Part shown: positions 8,853-17,905 of the stretch, piece by piece | How the letters are laid out: every line of letters begins with the position of its first letter | Position numbering within the stretch: position 1 is the stretch's first letter | The notes under the pieces: generated by a model | Database searches by the model: none | What the model was told of the DNA's origin: nothing | The model's input: the letters and a program-made list of their open reading frames with translations, nothing else | Translations under genes and position numbers: made by a program | NCBI GenBank assembly: GCA_965116235.1 | Contig: OZ220496.1 | Coordinates: forward strand, 682,001 to 746,000 | DNA from: MPNP01 sp965116235 | Lineage (GTDB): Bacteria; Pseudomonadota; Alphaproteobacteria; Rhodobacterales; Rhodobacteraceae | Reading direction: 5' to 3' | Length of the DNA: 64,000 bases

Positions 8853-9377
8853 ATGTCAAATCTTGTTTCCCTGACCGTTTTTGAACGGCGTCTGCAGCGC
8901 TTTCTGGAACCCGTATTGCATGACAACGGCTATGAGCTGATCCGGCTTCGATTTGGCGGCAGCACCCGGCGAACCCTCCAGATCATGGCGGAACGTCAAG
9001 ATGGAACAATGACAATCGGCAATTGTGTCGAACTCTCGCAGACCCTGTCACCCATTCTTGACGTCGAGGACCTGATCGGCTCGGATTATTCACTTGAAGT
9101 CTCATCGCCAGGCATGGACCGCCCCCTGACCAAGGTCGAACATTTTGACCGTTGGGTCGGGTTTGAAGCCCGGCTGGAATTGCATCAAATGCTTGATGGC
9201 CGGCGGCGCTTCAAGGGAATCATACATGATGTCCAAGGGAACGAGATTCACGTCAAGGTTCAGGACGAAACTGTGGCCATTGACTTTTCTCTCATTGCCA
9301 GCGCTCGGCTGAAATGGGCCGACGAACCGGCACAAAATGGCACCCATGCAAACACCTCGGAAAAGACAGGAGACTGA
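8853..9377 (+). CDS. rimP: Ribosome maturation factor RimP
   Basis: RimP helps assemble the 30S subunit. The 174-residue protein has the N-terminal alpha/beta domain with GYELIRLRFGG, RRTLQIMAE and the conserved SPGMDRPLTKVEHFDRWVG segment, then the Sm-like C-terminal domain (residues about 95-160). ATG at 8853 was chosen; the longer upstream frame would read through the leader hairpin. Almost no Shine-Dalgarno is visible because the U-tract of the hairpin abuts the start, which supports a regulatory link between the leader and translation. It is the first gene of rimP-nusA-ylxR-infB. Confidence 0.94.
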   Translation: MSNLVSLTVFERRLQRFLEPVLHDNGYELIRLRFGGSTRRTLQIMAERQDGTMTIGNCVELSQTLSPILDVEDLIGSDYSLEVSSPGMDRPLTKVEHFDRWVGFEARLELHQMLDGRRRFKGIIHDVQGNEIHVKVQDETVAIDFSLIASARLKWADEPAQNGTHANTSEKTGD

Positions 9378-9380
9378 ATA

Positions 9381-11015
9381 ATGAACTATGTCAGTGCCAA
9401 CCGAAGCGAGCTGATGCAGCTGGCCGAATCGGTTGCCCAAGAAAAAAACATTGACCTTGGGACCGTGCTGGATGCCATGGAACAGGCCATGGCCAGTGTC
9501 GCCAACAAGCGTTTTGGCCCTGAGCTGGATCTGCGGGCACGATATGATCGGGAGACAGGTTCCCTCTCCATATTGCGAGTCCGCCGGGTGGTAGACGAGA
9601 TCGAAAACAACGCCGTCGAAATCCGGGTGGACGATGCCCGAAAACATGACCCGAACATCGACGTTGACGCCGAGGTGGTTGATGAACTTCCCGCCCTTGG
9701 ACCGGAGCAGATTGACCGCGCTTTTATTCAGGAAGCCAAGCAGACCATGCACCGTATCCTGCGCGAAGCCGAGCTGCAAAGGCAATACGAAGAATACAAG
9801 GACAAGGTCGGACAGATTGTCGTCGGCACCGTCAAGGGCGTTGAGTATGGCAACATCATTGTGGAGCTGGCTGTGGGTGAAGCCCAGATTCCTCGTAATC
9901 ACAAGATCCGTCAGGAAAATCCGGACAAGGGGTCTCGCATCAAGGCCCGAATCGAGGAGATAAACCGGGAAAACAAGGGCCAGCAGATCAAGCTGTCCCG
10001 TACGTCCACCGAGTTCATGCGCGAATTGTTCCGCAATGAAGTCCCCGAATACTATGATGGCAACATCGAAATCAAATGCCTGGCTCGAGATCCCGGTTCA
10101 CGGGCCAAGATTGCAGTCGTGTCCTATGACACCAGCATCGACCCTGTCGGTGCCTGTGTCGGAATTCGCGGCTCGCGCGTTCAGGCCGTCGTGAATGAGC
10201 TTCAAGGCGAGCGGATTGATGTCATCCCTTGGAGCGACAACGAATTCGAGTTCATGACTCACGCCCTCCAGCCCGCTCAGGTATCTCGAGGTCTGCTGGA
10301 CAACCAGGGCAAATTGAAAACGGTCGTCGTTCCCGATGACCAGCTGTCCCTTGCCATTGGCAAGCGCGGTCAAAATGTACGACTGGCTCGAGGCGTGACA
10401 GGCCTCCAAATTGAGATCATTTCTGAAACGCACGAACGCATGCAGCGTGAGGAAATGAACAAGGAAATCCAGCAAAAGTTCATGGATGCCATGGATATCG
10501 ATGAAACCTTCGCCCAGCTGTTGGTAATGGAAGAGTTTGACAGCGTGGACTACATCGCGGCCTGCAGTCAGGATGAACTGCTGGCCATCAATGGCATTGA
10601 CGAAGAAATTGCTCAGGAATTGCAAAGCCGTGCAATCCAGCATATTGAAAAGGAAAACCAGGAAGCTCTGGCCGAGGCACGGCGGCACGGCCTGCAGGAG
10701 GATCTGGAAACTTTCAGCCCTCTGACGCCGGGAATGCTTCTGGCGCTGGCAAAAGAAAAAATTACTACCCTCAATGAGTTTGCCACCCTCGCCAATTGGG
10801 AACTTTCCGGTGGCTACACCGAAGAACGGGGCAAGCAGGTTTGGGAACCGGGTCTGCTGGAGACTTTTGATGTCACTTCGGACATTGCCGATGAAATGAT
10901 AGTAACGGCCCGATTGGCTCTTGGCATCATGACCGAGGATGATATCCAAAGGCTTTATGCTGACAATCTGGAACCGGAGGTCGAAAGTGAGCCGAGGGAA
11001 ATCGAAGAGTCATGA
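9381..11015 (+). CDS. nusA: Transcription termination/antitermination protein NusA
   Basis: NusA binds RNA polymerase and modulates pausing, Rho-dependent and intrinsic termination. The 544-residue protein contains, in order, the N-terminal polymerase-binding domain (about 1-135), an S1 domain, two KH domains (with GACVGIRGSRVQAVVNELQGE and LSLAIGKRGQNVRLAR), and two C-terminal acidic repeat/helix-hairpin-helix segments (MEEFDSVDYIAA, AINGIDEEIAQELQSRA). Length and order match alphaproteobacterial NusA. It starts three bases after rimP and overlaps ylxR by 29 bases. Confidence 0.97.
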   Translation: MNYVSANRSELMQLAESVAQEKNIDLGTVLDAMEQAMASVANKRFGPELDLRARYDRETGSLSILRVRRVVDEIENNAVEIRVDDARKHDPNIDVDAEVVDELPALGPEQIDRAFIQEAKQTMHRILREAELQRQYEEYKDKVGQIVVGTVKGVEYGNIIVELAVGEAQIPRNHKIRQENPDKGSRIKARIEEINRENKGQQIKLSRTSTEFMRELFRNEVPEYYDGNIEIKCLARDPGSRAKIAVVSYDTSIDPVGACVGIRGSRVQAVVNELQGERIDVIPWSDNEFEFMTHALQPAQVSRGLLDNQGKLKTVVVPDDQLSLAIGKRGQNVRLARGVTGLQIEIISETHERMQREEMNKEIQQKFMDAMDIDETFAQLLVMEEFDSVDYIAACSQDELLAINGIDEEIAQELQSRAIQHIEKENQEALAEARRHGLQEDLETFSPLTPGMLLALAKEKITTLNEFATLANWELSGGYTEERGKQVWEPGLLETFDVTSDIADEMIVTARLALGIMTEDDIQRLYADNLEPEVESEPREIEES

Positions 11016-11580
11016 CATTTGCATTCGAACCTGCGTTGTCACAGGAGAAGAGCGGCATCAGAGCGAATTGATCCGGTTTGTGCTGGATCCGGCCGGTACG
11101 CTCGTCCCGGATATCCATGGCAAATTGCCTGGCCGCGGCCTCTGGGTTCGAGCAACCAGGGAGAATCTGACGACCGCAGTGAGCCGGAATTTGTTTGGCC
11201 GAGCCGCCCGCAGGCGGGTTGACGTTCCTGACAATTTGGTCTATATGCTGGAGACGGGATTGGTTGAACGCTTGATGGGGTTGCTGGCCTTGGCACGCAA
11301 GTCCGGCTTGGCAGTCGCCGGATTTGAGAAGGTGCGGGGCGAAATAGGGACGCAAAAAATCACCTTGTTGTTACATGGATCGGACGGGTCGGAGCGCCAG
11401 CTGGGAAAGCTCTTGGCGACTGCACGAGACCTACGCCGGAATGGGTGCCTGTCTTCCGCCGAGCTGGGTCGCGTATTTGGACGAGAATTCGTGATGTATC
11501 TGGGGGTGAGACCCGGCAAGCTGGCCGATGTCGTGTCATTGACGGCCATGAAACTGAGTGTGCTGAGAACAGGTGCTTGA
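10987..11580 (+). CDS. ylxR: YlxR (DUF448) and L7Ae-like RNA-binding fusion
   Basis: The 197-residue protein joins two small RNA-binding modules: an N-terminal YlxR/DUF448 domain (CIRTCVVTGEE, then GRGLWVRATRENL, about residues 5-85) and a C-terminal L7Ae/L30e-like domain (LLALARKSGLAVAGFEKV onward). This fusion is usual in alphaproteobacterial nusA-infB operons. GTG at 10987 is the best start because GGAGG lies six bases upstream. The ribosomal or polymerase partner is not established for this organism. Confidence 0.88.
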   Translation: MSRGKSKSHDICIRTCVVTGEERHQSELIRFVLDPAGTLVPDIHGKLPGRGLWVRATRENLTTAVSRNLFGRAARRRVDVPDNLVYMLETGLVERLMGLLALARKSGLAVAGFEKVRGEIGTQKITLLLHGSDGSERQLGKLLATARDLRRNGCLSSAELGRVFGREFVMYLGVRPGKLADVVSLTAMKLSVLRTGA

Positions 11581-11618
11581 GACCGGTTTGAACGGCTCGG
11601 GGAAAGCAGAAGGTCTTT

Positions 11619-14102
11619 ATGGGTAAGGGAACTCTCACGCTGAAAACTGACGGTCAGGCCAGTGGCCAGCCGCGGCAGAAACTGGAGACCGGTCGGCCAT
11701 CACGAGTGGTAAAAAAGAAGAGCACGACGGTACTCCTGCCCGTTCAGGCCAAAAAGACCCACCCCTTTCACAAGCAGCCTCCCGGGAATCCCAAACGCCT
11801 CCCTAGCCCGAACCGCAAACAGGTTCAGCCAACCAAAAGGGCACCTGATGAAGCCCGCCAGCTGGATCGCGAGGATTTTCAGCGCCGGGCCGACGCCCTG
11901 AGAGCGGCCAAGGCCGAAGAAGCCCAGCAGGTTCTGGAGAGGCAAAGAAGGGATCGGCAACAGCTCGAGATCCAGGCCCGCGAGGAAAAGGAAAGGCTGG
12001 CAAAGGAGGAAGAGAATAGAGGCTTGGCTCTGGATGAGCAGAGCCTACCAGTAGATGTCGCCGAACCCGCACAATCAGAGCCCAAGCCGGTTGATCGCAA
12101 GGCAGCAGCTGACAAGCCCAAAAATGAAGGCACCACGAAAAGAGGAAAGCGGTCCAAGGGCCGATCATCGGGAGAAGAACCCGCACGATTCACCGAAACA
12201 AAGAAAAGAGGCAAGGAAAAGTTTACGCCGAATGCGGCCATCGGCGATGATGATGGGGTTCATCAGAAGTCCCGGGCGGCTTATCTTCGACGCGAAGAAA
12301 GAAGAAAGCGCCAGACACTGCAGGAAAAGCCTCTCCAGCCACGTGAAAAGATCATTCGGGACGTGCAGCTGCCTGAAACCATAGTTGTTCAGGAGTTGGC
12401 CAACCGCATGTCTGAACGGTCCGCTGACGTCGTCAAGAAACTCATGGAAAACGGCATCATGGCAACCCAGAACCAGACCATTGATGCCGAAGTGGCGGAG
12501 ATCGTCATCGTTGAGTTTGGTCATAATGCCGTTCGGGTCGCTGATGCTGACGTCCAGGATGTCATTGAATCGGTTGAAGACAAGCCCGAAGATCTCAAGC
12601 CGCGTGATCCTGTCGTCGCCGTCATGGGACATGTCGACCATGGCAAGACGACGCTTTTGGATACCATTCGCAAGACCAGTGTCGCGGCGAGCGAGGATGG
12701 TGGCATAACACAGCATATCGGAGCCTATCAGGTAACAACTGACGCTGGCCGTGCCATAACATTTCTGGACACTCCTGGTCATGCGGCCTTTACCTCGATG
12801 CGCGAACGCGGGGCGAACGTTACAGACATCGCGATCATCGTGGTGGCCGCTGACGATTCCGTAATGCCTCAAACCATCGAAGCCATCAATCACGCCAAGG
12901 CTGCGGAAGCCCCGATTATTGTGGCGATCAACAAGTGTGACCGACCGAACGCGGACCCGGACAAGGTTCGAAACCAGCTTCTCCAGCACGGCATTATCGT
13001 TGAAAGACTGTCGGGCGATGTCCTCGATGTCGAGATTTCGGCCTTGAAGGGCGATGGCATTGATGAATTGCTTGAAGCCATCACACTTCAGGCCGAGCTC
13101 ATTGAACTGAGTGCCAACCCAAATCGGGTTGCCAGTGGCACGGTCATTGAAGCACAATTGGACGTTGGGCGTGGCTCGGTCGCAACCGTTCTGGTTCAGC
13201 ATGGAACCCTGAAGAAGGGGGATGTCTTCGTGGTCGGCGAACAATGGGGCAAGATTCGAGCTCTGATCAACGACAATCAAGAGCGTGTTGAATCGGCCGG
13301 CCCTTCCGTCCCGGTTGAAGTTCTAGGCTTGAATGGCACTCCCATGGCCGGGGACGTTCTCAATGTCGTGGACAACGAGTCGCAAGCTCGGGAGATTGCC
13401 AAATACCGGACTCGAACCCTGAAGAATACGAATTCATCTGCAGCGGCCATACTCAACCTGGAAAACATGATGCAGGGCAAAAGTCCGTCCAAGGAGTTGC
13501 AGCTTGTTGTCAAGACAGACGTTCAGGGATCATCGGAAGCCATAACCCAAGCTTTGTCCAAAGTTGGCAATGACGAAGTTCAGGTACGCATTTTACACTC
13601 TGGCGTCGGTGCCATTACAGAATCCGATGTATCTCTCGCCGCTTCGTGCGGAGCGAATGTTATCGGGTTTAATGTTCGAGGAACACCTTCCGCTCGTTCG
13701 GCCGCTTCCAAGCACGACATCGATCTGCGCTACTATTCCGTGATTTATCGGCTGGTCGATGACGTCAAGGCTCTGGCTTCGGGCCTGCTTGACGTGCAGA
13801 TCAATGAAATCTTTCTTGGCAACGCCAAAATTCTGGAAACCTTCAAGATTACTGGGGTCGGGGTGGTGGCTGGCTGTCTTGTAACCGAAGGTACCGTCAA
13901 GCGAGAGGCCGGTGTTCGGCTCATTCGTGACAATGTCGTTATCCATGAAGGGAAACTGAAAACGCTCAAACGGTTCCAAGATGAGGTGAGTGAAGTTGTG
14001 TCCGGGCAGGAATGCGGCATGGCCTTTGAGAACTACGCAAATCTGAAAATCGGGGACTTCATCGAAGTCTTTGACCAGGAAGAAATTGAGCAGGCTTTAT
14101 AG
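11619..14102 (+). CDS. infB: Translation initiation factor IF-2
   Basis: IF-2 is the GTPase that brings initiator tRNA to the ribosome. The 827-residue protein has a long, charged, low-complexity N-terminal region (to about residue 240), the IF2_N-like segment (TIVVQELANRMSERSADVVK), the G domain with GHVDHGKTTLLD, DTPGHAAF and NKCD, and domains II-IV ending GDFIEVFDQEEIEQ. An AGAAGG site is five bases before ATG 11619. In most alphaproteobacteria rbfA, truB and often rpsO-pnp follow; here none of these is downstream and accessory DNA begins directly after the stop. Confidence 0.97.
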   Translation: MGKGTLTLKTDGQASGQPRQKLETGRPSRVVKKKSTTVLLPVQAKKTHPFHKQPPGNPKRLPSPNRKQVQPTKRAPDEARQLDREDFQRRADALRAAKAEEAQQVLERQRRDRQQLEIQAREEKERLAKEEENRGLALDEQSLPVDVAEPAQSEPKPVDRKAAADKPKNEGTTKRGKRSKGRSSGEEPARFTETKKRGKEKFTPNAAIGDDDGVHQKSRAAYLRREERRKRQTLQEKPLQPREKIIRDVQLPETIVVQELANRMSERSADVVKKLMENGIMATQNQTIDAEVAEIVIVEFGHNAVRVADADVQDVIESVEDKPEDLKPRDPVVAVMGHVDHGKTTLLDTIRKTSVAASEDGGITQHIGAYQVTTDAGRAITFLDTPGHAAFTSMRERGANVTDIAIIVVAADDSVMPQTIEAINHAKAAEAPIIVAINKCDRPNADPDKVRNQLLQHGIIVERLSGDVLDVEISALKGDGIDELLEAITLQAELIELSANPNRVASGTVIEAQLDVGRGSVATVLVQHGTLKKGDVFVVGEQWGKIRALINDNQERVESAGPSVPVEVLGLNGTPMAGDVLNVVDNESQAREIAKYRTRTLKNTNSSAAAILNLENMMQGKSPSKELQLVVKTDVQGSSEAITQALSKVGNDEVQVRILHSGVGAITESDVSLAASCGANVIGFNVRGTPSARSAASKHDIDLRYYSVIYRLVDDVKALASGLLDVQINEIFLGNAKILETFKITGVGVVAGCLVTEGTVKREAGVRLIRDNVVIHEGKLKTLKRFQDEVSEVVSGQECGMAFENYANLKIGDFIEVFDQEEIEQAL

Positions 14103-14429
14103 TTCTCGTCCTGACTTCGACGGTTGAGTCTGGTTTGCGCCCCTGTTCATGCGGATGACCGCGCAAAAAAGGGGGGACTTATATCTGGCTTGAAAGCAGG
14201 AATGCTGGCCTGACGTCCCGGACTGGTGCCAGGATTGTGCCGGATTCTTCTCGGCATGAACGAAAGTCATGCTGGAACGCACCTCAGGGACCGGTTCGGC
14301 ATCAATCTGGACTCCGAACTCCGGTCTGACTCGTTCACATGAAGTCTCAAGCCATTCAGGATTTGCCCATGACGCCAAAGCGATGGCGTCATGGAAAAGG
14401 ACTCCAGCTTGGCTCCAGCGATTACGGCT

Positions 14430-14775
14430 CTGGACCGGCCGGCTTGCGGGTCATCTGCTCCAGAAGGGCGTAGCAGAGGCCGCCAGGCCGAGCCATATCC
14501 AGGGGCATCTTGTCCTTCGCGTCCCGGGCCTTGATGTCGGCCCCGCCGTCAAGCAGGGCCGGCATGGTTCGGTCGCTGTCGGTCATGGTCGCCACATGAA
14601 GGGGGTCCAGCCATCATCGTCCGTGGCCCGGACGGACGCACCGGCCTGAACCAGAAGGCTGACGGCTTCAGGCAAGCCGGAGGTGGCGGCATGATGCAAG
14701 GCGCTGCGGCCATTCCACCCCGCCTGGTCCAGGCGGCTCCCATGATGAATCAGGTCCTGAAGGGCATCGAGGCTT
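14430..14775 (-). pseudogene. Decayed ankyrin-repeat gene fragment
   Basis: On the minus strand two frames carry consecutive ankyrin repeats: one reads NGRSALHHAATSGLPEAVSL and ATDDDGWTP, and after a one-base deletion near 14600 the next frame continues LHVATMTDSDRTMPALLDGG, then DAKDKMPLDMARPG. The break and the lack of a start codon show that it is a pseudogene. The repeats resemble those of the ATPase-ankyrin gene at 19.9-21.6 kb, suggesting a family of related genes. The rest of 14103-15011 holds no intact gene that I can recognise. Confidence 0.75.
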
Positions 14776-15011
14776 CACGAGCGACCGTCGCCTTGTCGGC
14801 GGACCGGTCGAGACCTTGCTGACGGGCCTGACCCGGCCCCCTCCAAGACGATGAAAGACTGGACAGTCGAATGGATCGACATGATGCCTGCGGTGTCCTA
14901 GATCGTGCAACGGTTCCACGGGACGTGAACCCACAAGGTGATCTGGCTTGCGTCCCTGTCGGTCGCGATCAGGCCTCCCTCAAACAGAGAGTGAAAGGGA
15001 GAAGGGACATA

Positions 15012-15031
15012 GTGTCGCAAAAATGCGACAC
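15012..15031. repeat. Perfect 8-bp inverted repeat upstream of the porin
   Basis: GTGTCGCA and TGCGACAC are separated by AAAA. The hairpin lies about 37 bases upstream of the putative porin -35 box and has no T-run, so it is not a normal terminator for the + strand. It could be an operator or a small structured site. No regulator can be named. Confidence 0.5.
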
Positions 15032-15067
15032 CTTGCGAGAAAATGATGTGTGATCCAACAAAGCATG

Positions 15068-15095
15068 TTGCAAATGGCATGGGGGGGGGTAAATA
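15068..15095 (+). promoter_or_regulatory. Candidate porin promoter with poly-G spacer
   Basis: TTGCAA (15068-15073) and TAAATA (15090-15095) are spaced by 16 bases, nine of which are an uninterrupted G run at 15081-15089. Transcription would start near 15102, leaving a leader of about 40 bases to the ATG at 15142. Length changes in the G run would alter the -35/-10 spacing. The same layout controls porA of Neisseria meningitidis. The -10 match is modest, so the promoter call is inferred. Confidence 0.55.
15081..15089 (+). repeat. Homopolymeric G tract (9 G) in the porin promoter region
   Basis: Nine consecutive G lie between the candidate -35 and -10 boxes of the porin gene. Such tracts are prone to slipped-strand length change. 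Confidence 0.9.
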
Positions 15096-15141
15096 TTCCA
15101 TCATAGTCAGAAACTTTCACATGAAACAGGAGTAAGATATC

Positions 15142-16624
15142 ATGCAAAAGTGGATCATGTTGTCCATGGCCGTGGTGCTGGCGGGAGCCGGTGCCCAGGC
15201 CATGGAGGGGGGGGGTAGATGCCTCCATGGATGACAGCGCCCACGCTGTCGACGAGACGAAAATGGATGTCGCCATGATGGAGGGTGTGCCCGAAGTCAT
15301 GGACGAAGAAGTGCCAATGGCTGCCGCGCCTTCGGTAGCGTTGTCCGGCTCGGCCAAGATGGGATTGAAGCGGGTGGACGACAATACCAGCACCAAGCCG
15401 GAGGACGACGACATCAAGACCGTGGTGGAATACGAGGTCAAGTTCAGTTCTTCGGGGGTGACCGACGGGGGTCTTGTGTTTGGCGCGGCCATATCGATTG
15501 ACGAGGACGGCAAGGGAGCCGCCGACAAGAACGGGGTCAATGCGGCCAGTGTTCACATTGGTTCGGCCGACGGCACCTGGAAGCTCCAATTTGGGAGCAA
15601 CGACCCGGGCATTGATCTGGTTGGCAATGTCGGTCTGGCGGATGCGGACGACATTTCCGCCATGACCAAGACGGTAGTGCCGATCGAATACAAGCTTACC
15701 GACGGAACGAAGATGCGACTCAGGGCCTACACCACGGTCCCCACTGCCGTTCAAAACCTCAAGAACAAGAGCGCCAAGCTGGAGACAGACGTTAGGCCCG
15801 AAACGAAGTATGCGGACCTTGCCTCTGGCAAATTGTCGCCGGTCGGCTTTTACGACGCGAACTCGCGGGCTCTGTCGGGCATCAAGCAAAAGGCCGGCGG
15901 TATTGACTACGGGCTGACCGTGACCGCCAATGATGCGGTCCTGAACAGAAGCATCAAAGGAACGGACATGCCCGCCCCGCCGCCGGGTCGAGCTGCCATG
16001 GCTCTGACCGGCACCATAGATTCATTTTCCTATGCCCTGACTGCGGGAGAGGCCGGAGAAGATGCATGGTCGGCAGGTATCAAGTATGATCCCGGTGTCT
16101 TCTACATAAGTGCGGGCGCGGATTCCAATGACGTGCTGGCTATTGGTGCAGGCGGCACCTTTTCCGGGTTCACCGGGAAGGCAACCTATGTCAAGCAGGA
16201 CGGCGAGACATACTGGGCTCACACTACCTTTCTACTCAATGCTAATCAAGGCGTAAAAGTGGCAAAAGACAATACCGTGAATGAAATGGAGGCCTGGGGT
16301 CTGTCCTTGTCTAGAGAGGTCGGCCAGGGGTCGAGCATAACGGCAACCTATTCCCGGCTTGAAGACAAGGGGCGCAAGGACAAGGTGACTCCCAACCCTT
16401 TCATTGGCACCAAGCGATGGGAACTGGACTTCACCTATGATCTGGGGGGCGGGGCCAGCTTCTACGCGGGCATTGAACAGGCCGACAAGTCTGAGTTCAA
16501 CAGCGACTACCTCGTCAGCACCCCGGCGATTGCTGAGGGTGCAGTGGCGGTGCCGACCTATACGCCAGTCATCAAGAAATCGAAGGTGACCACGCTGGAA
16601 GCGGGCATCACCATGAAGTTCTAG
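15142..16624 (+). CDS. Outer-membrane porin, out of frame at a poly-G tract (phase-off)
   Basis: A Gram-negative general porin-like protein. Translation from ATG 15142, with AGGAG nine bases upstream, gives a clean signal peptide (MQKWIMLSMAVVLAGAG, then AQA). At 15207-15215 a run of nine G puts this frame out of register, and it stops within about ten codons. The mature porin frame (from 15215, VDASMDDSAH) then runs uninterrupted to 16624, about 470 residues. It is rich in alternating beta-strand segments and ends in the outer-membrane signature Phe (ITMKF). Eight or eleven G would fuse signal and barrel in frame. The barrel shows no decay, so a switchable gene is more likely than a pseudogene; a homopolymer sequencing error is the other explanation. 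Confidence 0.8.
15207..15215 (+). repeat. Homopolymeric G tract (9 G) at the porin signal-peptide junction
   Basis: Nine G directly after the predicted signal-peptidase site. With nine G the signal peptide frame is not continuous with the porin frame; loss of one G or gain of two restores it. Confidence 0.9.
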
Positions 16625-17298
16625 TCGAACCCGCTGATGATCGAGGCTTGCTGATCCGTCATGCCGGCCTCGATCAATTGCTTGTCGGCTCGCGACCGAC
16701 CGGCCAGGTCGGATGCGCTCAGCTCGGAGAAATCGAGCGAGATCGGCGTTTCCAGCCTGACGGTCAATTCGGCCTCGATCGAGCGAGCCAGCGGGGCCAT
16801 CGACCCAAGGACAAACTGCCGTCAGGCTTCGCATCTGGCGGTACCGTCTCCGGCCTCGACAAACTCGGCCGGGATCCCGCAAGTGGTCAACACATGAATC
16901 ATGGCTTGCCGGTGCAACTGCACCAAGGGCTGGGGCGAATTGGCGCCCAGCCGGATAGGGCGGTAGTCGGTCGATAGCGGGTTCTCCCGCAAGGCATGGC
17001 CGGGACTGGAATCAAAGAGAACGGCCTGACCCCGCAACCAGTTGACCTGTCGGGTTAAGCTCGACCCGGATAATGCCGATCCATCCCCCTATCGGATCAG
17101 CGAGCGGCCTATGCCGTCCAAGGCGGCGGGGGTCAGGGCATTGGATCCCTGAACCTTGGCACTGGCAAAGGCTTTCCCGTAGCAATTGGCGGCTAGCTCG
17201 ACCGCCGCGAGCCGGTGGGTTTCAAGACCGGCAACCTCCCGTTCCTGCACCACGTTGAAGCCGGGGGAACGCCTGCTCAAAAGCCCGTGCTTCATCAT
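16621..17298 (-). pseudogene. Phage portal protein remnant
   Basis: Minus-strand pieces resemble phage portal proteins of the HK97-like type. The N-terminal piece has LAAVELAANCYGKAFASA and LTPAALDGIGRSLIR. After an internal deletion near 17085 a second piece reads RLGANSPQPLVQLHRQAMI, then TCGIPAEFVEAG. An in-frame TGA near 16827 interrupts what should be a REAYRQFV-like motif, after which RQFVLGSMAPLARSIEAELT and LDFSELSASDLAGRSRADKQ follow to the TAG. The gene is clearly dead. Its stop and the porin stop share the CTAG at 16621-16624. No other phage gene is recognisable nearby, so this is an isolated prophage relic. Confidence 0.7.
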
Positions 17299-17729
17299 TT
17301 TCAGGGTCTCGATCATGTATTGCGACTGGGTTTCGAGGTCTCGGAGCCGCGCCATGAACCGAAACTCGATGTCATCCTGTTCGAGGATCAGGCTTCCCGC
17401 CCGCGTAGAGGCCAGCGGTTGCTCGAAGTCATGCCGACCCGCTTCGCGAATGACCTGTCGAGCCGTCAGCCTGTGCGGATCCAGGCTCGGGGTCGTAAGA
17501 TTTGGGGGGGGGGACTGATATGTCAGCTTTCCCCCAATTCCCCGACCGTCATGCTCCCAATCCTGTGCGGCGTTCAAGTCGAGCAACAATGTCCGGGAAA
17601 GCATGGCTGGCGTCATCATGCACCGACCAGCCGACAGAGAGAACTGGAACTTCGTGAAGCCCAAATCAACCAAGATCAAGTGATGGCGTGGTAAAAGGTT
17701 TTGGGGTAAACAGGTATATAATCCCCTTT
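17299..17729 (-). other. Unrecognised stretch upstream of the portal remnant
   Basis: The minus-strand frame stays open here, joined to the portal remnant (for example LEQDDIEFRFMARLRDLETQ), but I do not recognise a family. The most upstream codons of that frame lie inside a 204-bp-type element, so its apparent start is not genuine. A third G run, of ten G, is at 17504-17513. Confidence 0.4.
17504..17513 (+). repeat. Homopolymeric G tract (10 G)
   Basis: Ten G in a row on the + strand (ten C for the minus-strand frame). There is no intact gene here to switch, so its role, if any, is unclear. Confidence 0.85.
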
Positions 17730-17905
17730 TAATTCTGGTGATGTGTAATCGACTGTTTTCAGTCATTCCTGCATCTTTGCGGCTCGTGAACGGATCCCGA
17801 CCACACCGAGGTCAAGCCGATCCGATCAGTCATATGGACTACAACGCATGGCGATCTTACCAAGTTCTGAAACGTTCGTAGCAAATGATTAAAACTGACT
17901 ACTAG
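17730..17905 (+). mobile_element. Truncated copy of the 204-bp CTAG-ended element
   Basis: From AATTCTGGTGATGTG to the terminal ACTGACTACTAG, this stretch matches the 204-bp elements at 23066, 38461 and 42769, but about 29 bases of the left end are missing. Within the family it is closest to the 23066 copy: both have TAATCGACTGTTTTCAG and GCGGCTCG where the other two copies differ. Directly after the terminal CTAG, bases 17906-17924 look like a fragment of another copy's inverted end, so two insertions may share this junction. Confidence 0.8.

Noticed and set aside
10098..10949. 283-codon minus-strand open frame inside nusA
   Set aside because: Overlaps fully with a well-identified gene and resembles no protein family.
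12165..13280. Long minus-strand open frame (371 codons) opposite infB
   Set aside because: It mirrors the codon pattern of infB, shows no family resemblance and has no ribosome site.
14120..14175. TTTGCGC...GCGCAAA as an infB terminator
   Set aside because: The loop is about 20 bases and the following bases are A and G, not T, on the + strand.
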